The notes under the pieces are model-generated. The model was not told the origin of the DNA and did not search any database. It saw only the letters and a list, made by a program, of their open reading frames with translations. The translations under genes were made by a program, and so were the position numbers. 64,000 nucleotides of DNA from Acidobacteriota bacterium (GTDB lineage: Bacteria > Acidobacteriota > Vicinamibacteria > Vicinamibacterales > SCN-69-37), in assembly GCA_947467605.1 (NCBI GenBank), contig CANIII010000020.1:30406-94405 (forward strand), read 5' to 3'. Below, one piece after another: positions 20,337 through 29,452 of this stretch. Each line of letters begins with the position of its first letter. Position 1 is the stretch's first letter.

Positions 20337-20886
20337 GATGAAAGTGAACGATCGCCGCTGGTGGGCGAAGGAACAGACCGACACAGGTGAGCCGGTCGCC
20401 GAAGAACCGAAGCTGAAGCCCGCCTACGTCGAAGAACTCGAACAGAAAGTGGCCGCGAAGGATCAGGAGATCCAGCGCCTGATCGCGTTGAATCGATCGG
20501 CGACCACGGAGTTCGACGATGCCCGCGCGCGCCTGCGAAAGGAACTCTCGAAAGACGTTGAGCGCGGCCGACGATCGATGCTTGTGTCGTTTCTCGAAGT
20601 GCTCGACAACCTCGACCGCGCACTGGAGGCCGCAGGGAACAAGGCCGATCCATTCGTTCAGGGCGTCTCGATCGTGCGCCAGCAATTCCTGTCAACGCTT
20701 GAGGGCATGGGCGTGAAGCGCGTCGATCCGATCGGCCAGACATTCGATCCGGCGATTCACGAAGCCGTGTCGAGCGTGCCATCGCCAGCAGGCACCGCGC
20801 CCAACACCGTCATCGGCGTCATTCGGCCCGGCTATGTGATGGGCGACGACGTGATTCGGCCGGCGGCGGTCGCGGTCAGCACGTAA
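20329..20886 (+). CDS. grpE: GrpE, nucleotide exchange factor for DnaK
   Basis: About 185 residues. A long N-terminal coiled coil (about 30-80, AYVEELEQKVAAKDQEIQRL) is followed by the conserved FLEVLDNLDRAL and the C-terminal beta domain (GVKRVDPIGQTFDPAIHEAV). The track start at 20293 lies inside clpA. ATG 20329 has GGAGG eight bases upstream and an N-terminus that reads naturally ([12 protein letters not shown]). The eight-base overlap suggests co-translation with clpA; dnaK and dnaJ are not in this window. Confidence 0.9.
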   Translation: MSEMKVNDRRWWAKEQTDTGEPVAEEPKLKPAYVEELEQKVAAKDQEIQRLIALNRSATTEFDDARARLRKELSKDVERGRRSMLVSFLEVLDNLDRALEAAGNKADPFVQGVSIVRQQFLSTLEGMGVKRVDPIGQTFDPAIHEAVSSVPSPAGTAPNTVIGVIRPGYVMGDDVIRPAAVAVST

Positions 20887-20903
20887 GGTTCCCCGGATCT
20901 TCC

Positions 20904-22844
<1,941 letters not shown>

Positions 22845-22889
22845 GTGGACAATTCTAAATACATTTTACCGCCCACGTATAGTGGCAAG

Positions 22890-23993
22890 ATGCGTTTTCG
22901 CGCGCGCACCGCGATTCTCATTCTCGTCGTCGCCGCCGTTGCGTCGGTGTTTTCGACGTCGATCGCCTATCAAACCGTGCGAAATGACGGCCGGATGCCG
23001 GACGCCGTTGCGCTGGCTGTGCTCAATTCTTCTTTTTGGTTCGGTTGGGCGGCGCTCGCGCTGCCGCTCACGGCGTTGTCGGCGCGCTGGCGGATTGATC
23101 GCACGCCGCGAATCGCCATTCCGCTCCACATTTTGGCGGCGCTCGCGGCTGGCGCGCTCCATGTGTGCCTGCAGACGACGACCCAGTCGGCGTTGTTTGT
23201 GAGGTCCATGTGGCTGAAGGGCGACGGCAGCGGTGTGCTGGCGGCGTTTGCGGACCGCTGGGCGGTGGCGTTTCCCGCGCAGTTGCTGCAACTGATCGAC
23301 TGGGAACTCCTGGCCGGGATGGGCGCAGTGGCGCTGGCGCACGCGGTGTTTTACTACCGTGAGATGCAGCAGCGGGCGTTGCGCGAGGCGCAGCTGGAGA
23401 CGCGGCTCGTGGAAGCGCAGCTCACGGCGCTGCAGCATCAGTTACAGCCACATTTTCTGTTTAACACGCTGCACGCCATCTCGGCGCTGATGCATCGGGA
23501 TGTGAATCTCGCGGACAAAGTGCTCGTGCGGCTCAGCGATCTGCTCCGGATCACGCTCGAATCGGGCGGCGAGAAGGAAGTGCGGCTTTCGCGCGAGCTC
23601 GACTTCATTCGGAGTTATTTGGAGATTGAGCAGACGCGGATCGGGGACCGGTTGACGATCGACATCAACATCGACGCCAACACGCTCGACCTCTGGGTGC
23701 CGACGCTGATCCTGCAACCGCTTGTGGAAAACGCCGTGAAATACGGCGTGGCGCCGCATGTGGGTCCCGGCAGAATCGAGATTGGCGCGTCGCGGCGAGC
23801 GGGGCTCCTCACATTAACGGTGTCTGACAACGGTCCGGGACCGGTGACCGTGGAGCGGGTGCGACCAGGGGGAATCGGCCTGACGAACACGCGAGGACGC
23901 CTGTTACATCACTACGGCGACCGCGGCGAACTGAAGATCGAGCGTCGCCCGGACGGGTTCACGGCGCAGATTACTTTTCCGTGCCGGAACTGA
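22890..23993 (+). CDS. LytS/YehU-type sensor histidine kinase
   Basis: About 367 residues. Four hydrophobic segments (about 9-25, 42-62, 74-95, 131-155) form a small membrane sensor with no recognisable ligand domain. The His_kinase domain has LQPHFLFNTLHAIS with the phospho-acceptor H188. The HATPase has QPLVENAVKYG, DNGPGP and GIGLTNTRGRL. GTG 22845 in the track abuts the divergent speA start; ATG 22890 is preferred. Kinases of this family work with LytTR regulators. One is found only at 27978, past an insertion of about 3.9 kb, and the kinase 3' end is partly repeated there. Confidence 0.88.
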   Translation: MRFRARTAILILVVAAVASVFSTSIAYQTVRNDGRMPDAVALAVLNSSFWFGWAALALPLTALSARWRIDRTPRIAIPLHILAALAAGALHVCLQTTTQSALFVRSMWLKGDGSGVLAAFADRWAVAFPAQLLQLIDWELLAGMGAVALAHAVFYYREMQQRALREAQLETRLVEAQLTALQHQLQPHFLFNTLHAISALMHRDVNLADKVLVRLSDLLRITLESGGEKEVRLSRELDFIRSYLEIEQTRIGDRLTIDINIDANTLDLWVPTLILQPLVENAVKYGVAPHVGPGRIEIGASRRAGLLTLTVSDNGPGPVTVERVRPGGIGLTNTRGRLLHHYGDRGELKIERRPDGFTAQITFPCRN

Positions 23994-24003
23994 ACGGTCG
24001 CGG
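23975..24003 (+). repeat. Left copy of a 29-bp repeat spanning the kinase stop codon
   Basis: The sequence around GTGCCGGAACTGAAC, covering the last codons and stop of the kinase gene, recurs at 27895-27923 with 25 of 29 bases matching. The two copies bound the DNA that separates the kinase from its likely response regulator. Similarity continues loosely downstream (CCCCGT..AA.GAC....GGGAGT). Confidence 0.75.
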
Positions 24004-24098
24004 AATGCTGTTGCAGCGACAAGCGCTCCCCCGTAATGACAAAGGGAGTAGCCACTTTTGAAAACCGCTGCCTGAAGTATGGCGGTCAAGCGGTCCAC

Positions 24099-24590
24099 TT
24101 ATCCGCCCGCTAGTTTCATCGCTTTTTCGATTGGCTTGCCGAACCGGGCGGTGGATGCAACTCCAGTGAGGCGCTCGGCAATTTGAACCTGGCCATCCTT
24201 CAAGCGGCGTCCAACCAGGAACGCCGGAGTTCCGTTGATTCCGAGACTCTGCGCAGCCTTGGAATCGATCATTTGAGCAGTTTGGCCGGATTGCGTGCAT
24301 GAGTTATAAGAATCCGCATCGAGCGGAAGGGATCTGGCTAGGCGATCGATCGTTAACTGACTGAGGTCTTTTTGGTGTTCGAATAGCTTGTCGTGCATCT
24401 GCCAAAAGAGTCCCTGCTTCCCTGCGCATTCGGCGGCCTTCGCAGCGGGAACCGCAAGTGGGTGTATCTCAAGCGGAAAATGCCGGAACGCGATTTGGAC
24501 CTTTCCCTGAGAGATATAGTCGCGTTCAATCCTTTCTAGCCTCGACGCGAAGAACTCCACTGCGTATTGCGAGCACTCGCGGGCTGGCAA
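24099..24590 (-). CDS. DsbA-like (Thioredoxin_4) protein, N-terminally short and missing the first active-site Cys
   Basis: 163 residues. The body matches bacterial DsbA-family proteins: VQIAFRHFPLEIHPLA, AAECAGKQGLFWQMHDKLFEHQ and the cis-Pro loop GINGTPAFLVG. The N-terminus is abnormal. There is no signal peptide or first beta strand, and the active site reads AREC rather than CxxC. Only TTG 24590 is available as a start; GAAGGGA lies six bases upstream, inside the preceding gene, and the two genes overlap by 65 bases. An in-frame stop lies about 60 bases upstream of the TTG. Either it is a coupled, truncated protein, a frameshifted fusion partner of the 694-residue protein, or a pseudogene. 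Confidence 0.6.
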   Translation of the reverse strand: MPARECSQYAVEFFASRLERIERDYISQGKVQIAFRHFPLEIHPLAVPAAKAAECAGKQGLFWQMHDKLFEHQKDLSQLTIDRLARSLPLDADSYNSCTQSGQTAQMIDSKAAQSLGINGTPAFLVGRRLKDGQVQIAERLTGVASTARFGKPIEKAMKLAGG

Positions 24591-26610
24591 ATGTGATCCC
24601 TTCAGAGAACTCGACTTGATCGACGGATGGGAACTGATTGATCACCATGACGGTTCCGCGATCTGGCGATGAGGAGGCGCGCTGAGGACCGAACGTGCTC
24701 ACGGCGACTGGGCACTGGTTAGATTTCCACCTAATGAATCCAAGAAGGAATGGCTCAGAAGGGTTGGCCAGCTCTACCTCGATCGTTGTGCCTCGCTCTA
24801 AGCCCAACGTCATTCGATCCGATGACGGAGCGAGCACGCATGTCGGTACAAACCCAGGCGCGCTTACAACAAGCCGTGCTCCAGGACTGACGCCGGCCAT
24901 CGAAAACAGGCCTGGCTCAGGATTTGGCACTACATTGGCTCCTGTAACAACCGCACTAGTCACAGGACGTCTGGCGTCGTCTTCAATCAGCAATTCCGCC
25001 CGGTTCTCTGCAAGGTTAAGAACCAATGACGTTTCCGAATGGTCCGCGGTGAAGGAGAAACCCCGTGTCTCCGACACCTTGCCCCGAAATCCGCCGTCAA
25101 CGCTGCGCTGAGATGCCTTGACGCGAAACTGCTCTAGTGCGAGACCAGGGAGGATGAGTGGCAACTTGTCGGATCGACCAAGAGTCAGGTTTGTTTGAAT
25201 CAGGGTGCCCGCCGCTGGCTTGCCGCTCAATTGAGTGAGCGTAACAGCGACATCCGATGTCCGGTCCCAGCCTGACAGATCAAGACTGAGTGTGCCCCCA
25301 ATTGCGGACCAATCGAAGTTGTTGAGACCTCGCACAAAGTGTTCGATCTTTGCCTGGCCCATGGACAATTTTTGCCCTCGACTCAGAGTAATTCTGTAGT
25401 CGCCTTCTGCGGGTAGGTGGGCGACATAGCTACCATCAGTGCCCACTAGGGCAGTGGCAACCGGCGCAGCAAATGCGTTCGAAGCGCCTTTCGAGAATTG
25501 GATGAGTTGGCCAGAAAATGGGCGGTCGTTTAGCTTGATTCGCCCTGTTACCGTTACCTCCGTCGCGGCAATATCTACCAACGTCGCGCGTTGTTGAAGG
25601 ATGTCGAAATCACGAGAAACAAACTCGGATGCTCCGCTGCCGAGAGCGATTTGATAGTGCCCGGGCTTCAGTCCCTCAATCCGCTGGTCGCATTGTCGCT
25701 CATGTGGCCTTCGAAGAATCTCGATCGTAGTGGTGTTTGGCGCTTTGCCTTCAACGCTCCTGACGCGAAGATCATCAGTCGAACCGCAGGCTGCGGCGTC
25801 CGCGAGAATTTCAACGGCCCCAACGGCTTGCACAGGCAACCCGATTATGTTGGACTTCTGATCGTCGACTTTGAACGAGCGGATGCTATTGGAGACCCCG
25901 CCATCGTATCGAAGCCGTCCCTGATAGATTCCAGGCCGGAGTCCTGGAATCGACGCGAGCCCGTTCTTGAATGCGGCCTCATAGGATGCTGTCTTTCCAG
26001 CAAACAGCTGAAGCGATCTTGGCAGGAATGGCTCGGGCCGCAGCACCACTGCGACTTCACCTCCCGGCGGGGTCGCGGGAAGTTTCCAGACTCCGGAACT
26101 GAGTTCAGCGCTTGTAACGGTAACCGGAGAGAAACCGGCAACGCTGAAGGTCATCAGGCGCTGAAGAGACTGAGACACTGACAAGTCGACAAGGCCAGAC
26201 ATCTCCAGAAGTCGTGTGGCCAGGACGACGCGATTTAGGTCCGCGCCGAGTTCCGACCACTCGACGCTCACTCGACTGGGCCAGTCCGCTGAAACCCGGA
26301 CCGTGCGGGCCGGCACTGCAGGGAGTTTTCCGGTCCGGCAAAGAGTGGAGACGGAGACATCAATCGGTTCCCAACCGACCCCATCACACCGAACGATCTG
26401 GTCGGTCGCAGCTGAGCACGAAACCTCAACGACGCCCGGTCGTGCAACCAACTCAAGATCAGGAGTACTTCGCTGTACCGAGCACTGCATTCCGTTGGGT
26501 TGTGCTATCTGACGGAGGTCTGGGCTCTGAGGCTCAGACCTCCGTGCGCCGGTCTCGATAGGAGCGAAAGCCGCGACGAAAATGAAAATGCGAAGCAGGA
26601 TCTTCAGCAT
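24526..26610 (-). CDS. Large secreted protein with carboxypeptidase-regulatory-like beta-sandwich repeats
   Basis: 694 residues; no specific function recognised. A signal peptide (LLRIFIFVAAFAPIETGA) is followed by several beta-rich modules. Segments such as VTGRIKLNDRPFSGQLIQF followed by GTDGSYVAHLPAEGDYRITLS and PTSAVVTGANVVPNPEPGLFSMAGVSPGARLVVSAPGF resemble CarboxypepD_reg/CNA-B-like units. A few cysteines are scattered (for example SCSAATDQIVRC, STLC). AGGAG lies five bases upstream of the ATG. It follows the small Cys-rich gene by 26 bases, and base composition is visibly less GC-rich than in neighbouring genes. Confidence 0.75.
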   Translation of the reverse strand: MLKILLRIFIFVAAFAPIETGARRSEPQSPDLRQIAQPNGMQCSVQRSTPDLELVARPGVVEVSCSAATDQIVRCDGVGWEPIDVSVSTLCRTGKLPAVPARTVRVSADWPSRVSVEWSELGADLNRVVLATRLLEMSGLVDLSVSQSLQRLMTFSVAGFSPVTVTSAELSSGVWKLPATPPGGEVAVVLRPEPFLPRSLQLFAGKTASYEAAFKNGLASIPGLRPGIYQGRLRYDGGVSNSIRSFKVDDQKSNIIGLPVQAVGAVEILADAAACGSTDDLRVRSVEGKAPNTTTIEILRRPHERQCDQRIEGLKPGHYQIALGSGASEFVSRDFDILQQRATLVDIAATEVTVTGRIKLNDRPFSGQLIQFSKGASNAFAAPVATALVGTDGSYVAHLPAEGDYRITLSRGQKLSMGQAKIEHFVRGLNNFDWSAIGGTLSLDLSGWDRTSDVAVTLTQLSGKPAAGTLIQTNLTLGRSDKLPLILPGLALEQFRVKASQRSVDGGFRGKVSETRGFSFTADHSETSLVLNLAENRAELLIEDDARRPVTSAVVTGANVVPNPEPGLFSMAGVSPGARLVVSAPGFVPTCVLAPSSDRMTLGLERGTTIEVELANPSEPFLLGFIRWKSNQCPVAVSTFGPQRASSSPDRGTVMVINQFPSVDQVEFSEGITFASPRVLAIRSGVLRVEARKD

Positions 26611-26636
26611 CTTGGCTCCTGGCGTTCAATCTAGAC

Positions 26637-26996
26637 TCAGTACGGCTCGCCGCCTCCGCCCTCGTCGCCGATCCGAACACAAGAACACGTCATGTCCATT
26701 TCGCTAATACCACCGCACCAGCTTGAGTCATAGCAAGCTGAGCAGTATGCCTCCGCCGATGTGGCAACTGGAAACCCCCGGGGTCCGCACTCTGCCCGGC
26801 AAATGTCCGCGCAGTTGCTCACACAAGACTCGGAACTGCAGGGGGTGGGGCAGGTTGCCCACTCGACATAGCAAGTGTTTCCTACGACGTGGGTATAAGC
26901 CCTTACGCTGCTTGTGGGAATCATCGCGGCAACAAAGGCGAGCAAGAACATCGCTGAGTTTCGGACTCGTTTTATCACACTGGGTGCAATCGACAT
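26637..26996 (-). CDS. Small cysteine-rich secreted protein
   Basis: 119 residues; family not recognised. The N-terminus has a basic stretch and a hydrophobic core (MFLLAFVAAMIPTSSVRA), so a mature chain of about 87 residues is expected. It carries twelve cysteines in spacings such as CPTPC, CVSNC and CSAC, and an acidic glycine-rich tail (DEGGGGEPY). GGAGAG lies about four bases before the ATG. First gene of a minus-strand run with the 694-residue protein and the DsbA-like protein, which fits a secreted disulfide-rich product with a dedicated oxidoreductase, though the latter lacks its first Cys. Confidence 0.75.
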   Translation of the reverse strand: MSIAPSVIKRVRNSAMFLLAFVAAMIPTSSVRAYTHVVGNTCYVEWATCPTPCSSESCVSNCADICRAECGPRGFPVATSAEAYCSACYDSSWCGGISEMDMTCSCVRIGDEGGGGEPY

Positions 26997-27111
26997 TAGT
27001 CTCTCCTCTCACAACATCACTGACCAACGGGGCGCATTTGTGAGCCGAGTTTGGCAACATGCAAGGGCAGCTGGCAACCGCATTCACCTGTCGAAACGCA
27101 GCGATCGCCTG

Positions 27112-27549
27112 TCAGAAGGCCAGGTAGACGCTGTCTCTGATCTCGGTCACGGTGGCGCCGAGCATGTCGGAGTACACGCGGCTCAACTGGTTCTCGTCCG
27201 CGAAGCCCGCACACTCGGCGACCCACGCGAGGTGGTCACCCGCGAGCATCATGCGGTATCCGCGATACACGCGCGCCAAGCGAATCCAGTAGCGAGCATC
27301 AATGCCAGGGCCGGTGCGCAGCGCGGCGAGAAAGGCTTCGTGCGGCATGTGGCAGGCCCTGGCCAAAGCCGCCGTGTCGCGCTCGAGCGATGCCGCAACG
27401 CAATCAAGCAGATGACGCATTCGCGGATCCTGAATCGCAGGCGAAGAGTGAATCTGCTCCAACCGCGCCGCGACGGCGGACAGGTCGCGCATCCCCGTCT
27501 CCAACAGCTGCAGCTCATTCTCAAGCAGGAGCACGGTGATCGCCGACAC
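27112..27549 (-). CDS. AraC-family HTH transcriptional regulator without an evident ligand domain
   Basis: About 145 residues. The C-terminal half is an AraC double HTH: YWIRLARVYRGYRMML, HLAWVAECAGFADENQLSR and VYSDMLGATVTEIRD. The N-terminal 70 residues are helical and match no sensor that I know. The track start at 27726 gives an unstructured Arg/Ser-rich extension; GTG 27549 is preferred because GGAGG sits six bases upstream. It is on the same strand as, and 115 bases before, the Cys-rich gene, so it may control that set. Confidence 0.75.
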   Translation of the reverse strand: MSAITVLLLENELQLLETGMRDLSAVAARLEQIHSSPAIQDPRMRHLLDCVAASLERDTAALARACHMPHEAFLAALRTGPGIDARYWIRLARVYRGYRMMLAGDHLAWVAECAGFADENQLSRVYSDMLGATVTEIRDSVYLAF

Positions 27550-27894
27550 GATACGCCTCCAAAAACATCTGTGCGGGTGCCAACCCAAGACCGGTGGACA
27601 GACGCTCTCAGAATTTCCCGCGCGGAGGATAGCACAGCTCGTTCTTCGCGCGCTGTGCGGCACGCTTGATGACGATGGCGCGATCGAGCGGCACGACGGC
27701 AATGCGATCGAGGCCTTCGCCAGCACGTTGATCGCTTCGATTCATGGCTGATAATCGTCCATAAAGTGGTTGATTTTCAGCCACAGGTCGTGAGGTCGTG
27801 GCATTTGGCCCGCGACTGTTCGCCGTGCCGGTTGATGCCCTCTGGCGGTGGGGCGCCCGGCCGACCTCGTCACGCACGAGAAAGCGGATCTGAT
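27550..27894. other. Intergenic region between the AraC-type gene and the response regulator
   Basis: About 345 bases without a gene that I can support. It holds the GGAGG ribosome-binding site of the AraC-type gene at its left end. Near the right end one + frame reads GRPADLVTHEKADLIFLCRN and stops, which resembles the end of the LytS-type kinase (RRPDGFTAQITFPCRN). It may be the remnant of a second kinase copy. ORFs listed here on both strands have no recognisable product. Confidence 0.45.
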
Positions 27895-27923
27895 TTTTCT
27901 GTGCCGGAACTGAACAGTCTCGA
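27895..27923 (+). repeat. Right copy of the 29-bp kinase-end repeat
   Basis: Matches 23975-24003 at 25 of 29 positions, including GTGCCGGAACTGAAC without mismatch. In frame it encodes the end FLCRN and a TGA, as the kinase encodes FPCRN and TGA. It lies 54 bases upstream of the LytTR regulator start, where the original kinase-regulator junction would be expected. Confidence 0.75.
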
Positions 27924-27933
27924 CGTCCTGAAT

Positions 27934-27971
27934 CGACTCGTCCCCGTCTAACGACCTCGGGAGTCGAGGTC
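27934..27971 (+). promoter_or_regulatory. Mutually exclusive inverted repeats just upstream of the LytTR gene
   Basis: CGACTC (27934-27939) pairs with GAGTCG (27961-27966), and GACCTC (27953-27958) pairs with GAGGTC (27966-27971). The two right arms overlap by one base and are adjacent, so the hairpins compete. They end seven bases before the ATG. They could be an operator for self-binding or a leader structure; no direct evidence decides. Confidence 0.35.
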
Positions 27972-27977
27972 CTGTCT

Positions 27978-28754
27978 ATGACGCGCATTCGCACCTTGAT
28001 CGTTGATGATGAACCGCTCGCACGTGAGCGAGTGCGGTCACTTGTGCAGGATCAACCCGGGCTCGAGGTGATTGGCGAAGCGAGCGACGGCGATCAGGCG
28101 ATTCAGGCGATCCTGCACGGAGTCGACGGCCAGCAGGCTGATCTCGTCTTCCTGGACGTGCAGATGCCGCGCCGCACGGGCTTCGAGGTGATTCAGGCCG
28201 TCGGTCCGGATCGGATGCCGGCCGTGGTGTTCTGCACAGCCTACGATCAGTACGCGCTGAAGGCCTTCGACGTCCATGCCGTCGACTACCTGCTCAAGCC
28301 GTTCGATCGCGACCGATTCGAAGGCGCCGTGGATCGCGCGCGCAAGCACCTCGACGCCGCAGACGGTGGCGCGCTGAAGACGCAGCTGATGCAGCTGGTA
28401 CGCGATTTACAACCTGCAGCCGTAGCGAAGCCGGACCGGCTCGTGGTGAAATCCGGCGGTCGCCTCTTCTTCCTGCGCACCGACGAGATCGACTGGATCG
28501 AGGCCGCCGGGAACTACGTCCGTGTGCACGTCGGCAAAGAGGCGCACTTACTGCGCGAGACGATGAACTCGATCGAAGGCCGGCTGGATCAGAAGATGTT
28601 TCTGCGCATCCACCGCTCACGCATGGTGAACATGGAGCGCGTGAAGGAACTGCACCCCTGGTTCAACGGCGACTACGCTGTGATCCTCCGCGACGGCACG
28701 AAGTTGATGCTCAGTCGCGGGTATCGGGACAAATTGCAGGAACGGCTGGGGTGA
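27978..28754 (+). CDS. LytTR-family response regulator
   Basis: 258 residues. The receiver domain has DDEPLAR, the phospho-acceptor D60 in LVFLDVQMP, and the FCTAYDQYALKAF and DYLLKPFDRDR segments. The LytTR DNA-binding domain (about 150-255) contains DEIDWIEAAGNYVRVHV and FLRIHRSRMVNMERVKEL. LytTR regulators are normally adjacent to a LytS-type kinase. The matching kinase is 4 kb upstream on the same strand, with the island in between. Confidence 0.93.
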   Translation: MTRIRTLIVDDEPLARERVRSLVQDQPGLEVIGEASDGDQAIQAILHGVDGQQADLVFLDVQMPRRTGFEVIQAVGPDRMPAVVFCTAYDQYALKAFDVHAVDYLLKPFDRDRFEGAVDRARKHLDAADGGALKTQLMQLVRDLQPAAVAKPDRLVVKSGGRLFFLRTDEIDWIEAAGNYVRVHVGKEAHLLRETMNSIEGRLDQKMFLRIHRSRMVNMERVKELHPWFNGDYAVILRDGTKLMLSRGYRDKLQERLG

Positions 28755-28765
28755 AGGTCGGGCAT

Positions 28766-29170
28766 TCAGGCGTCCGGCAGGAGTTCGAAGCCGGCCTGCT
28801 GAAAATGCGGATCGACCGCCACGGCGGTGGTGAGGCCCTGTTGGGTCATGAACGCAAAGCTCACGCAGTCAACCAGGCTCAGCTGGCGGCGATCCGCCTT
28901 CCAGAGGCGGGCCACACCGCGCCGGTATAAGGCGTCATCCACCCACTGCACGCGCACAGCCGGCAGCACGTCTTCGTCGAACCCGCGCGCAGCCTCCAGA
29001 CCGATGCGATGCTGCAACAACGCCATCGTCTCGACCACAACGAACGATGTTGTCCACAAGGGGCGACGGTCATGGAGCAACGTGTCGAACACCGCCGCCA
29101 CGCGTCGATGTGACGACTCCGAGCGCACGAGCCACGCGTAGAACGCTGACGTGTCGACGAATGCACTCAT
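28766..29170 (-). CDS. vapC: VapC-type PIN-domain ribonuclease toxin
   Basis: 134 residues. The four acidic PIN residues are in place: D6 (FVDTSAF), E47 (VVVETMALL), D101 (LSLVDCVSFAF) and D120 (AVAVDPHF). VapC toxins cleave tRNA or rRNA and are held by a VapB antitoxin. The start overlaps the antitoxin stop by ATGA, the usual arrangement. The gene ends 11 bases from the end of the convergent LytTR gene. Confidence 0.9.
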   Translation of the reverse strand: MSAFVDTSAFYAWLVRSESSHRRVAAVFDTLLHDRRPLWTTSFVVVETMALLQHRIGLEAARGFDEDVLPAVRVQWVDDALYRRGVARLWKADRRQLSLVDCVSFAFMTQQGLTTAVAVDPHFQQAGFELLPDA

Positions 29171-29418
29171 CCGCGAAACGCGTCACCGAGCGCCGCGTCG
29201 TGGTGCGTTGCCGTGGTCGTTCGTCCCTTCGGATCCACGTAGCGCCCGGCAGCGGCCGACGCCCTGGCCAGCCGCTGGTCAGGGCCGTCCGCGTGTGCGT
29301 CGAGCAACGTATCGACCGATCGCCGTATGACTTCCGATACCGAGACGCCCAGATCGCGCGCGCGCCGTTTGACGTGCCGATGCTGTGTCGGGCTCAGCTG
29401 AATCTGGAGTCTGACCAT
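29167..29418 (-). CDS. vapB: Ribbon-helix-helix antitoxin (VapB-like)
   Basis: 83 residues. The N-terminal RHH motif is VRLQIQLSPTQHRHVKRRARDLGVSVSEVIRRSVDTLL; the C-terminal 35 residues are polar and probably wrap the toxin. It is coupled to vapC by ATGA. There is no Shine-Dalgarno, the ATG sits inside an operator-like inverted repeat, and a -10 lies about ten bases upstream, so the transcript is probably leaderless or nearly so. Confidence 0.87.
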   Translation of the reverse strand: MVRLQIQLSPTQHRHVKRRARDLGVSVSEVIRRSVDTLLDAHADGPDQRLARASAAAGRYVDPKGRTTTATHHDAALGDAFRG

Positions 29419-29445
29419 GATGGCATCACTATACCATCATGATGG
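29415..29445 (-). promoter_or_regulatory. VapBC operator/promoter
   Basis: CATGATGG (29416-29423) and CCATCATG (29434-29441) form a perfect inverted repeat around a ten-base spacer, and CCATCATGATGG (29434-29445) is itself a perfect palindrome. On the minus strand TATAGT (29433-29428) is a good -10. Transcription would start within a few bases of the vapB ATG. RHH antitoxins usually bind such sites for autoregulation. Confidence 0.7.
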
Positions 29446-29452
29446 CAATGCC

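Noticed and set aside
24063-24085. ACCGC/GCGGT inverted repeat after the DsbA-like gene
   Set aside because: Five-base arms with a long loop and no T-tract on either strand.
27766-27951. 61-residue + ORF reading through the right repeat copy
   Set aside because: A different frame of the same bases matches the kinase C-terminus better; the ORF itself resembles nothing.
27608-27994. 128-residue minus ORF upstream of the AraC-type gene
   Set aside because: It crosses the start of the LytTR gene and has no recognisable domain or ribosome-binding site; treated as non-coding, although a decayed gene cannot be excluded.
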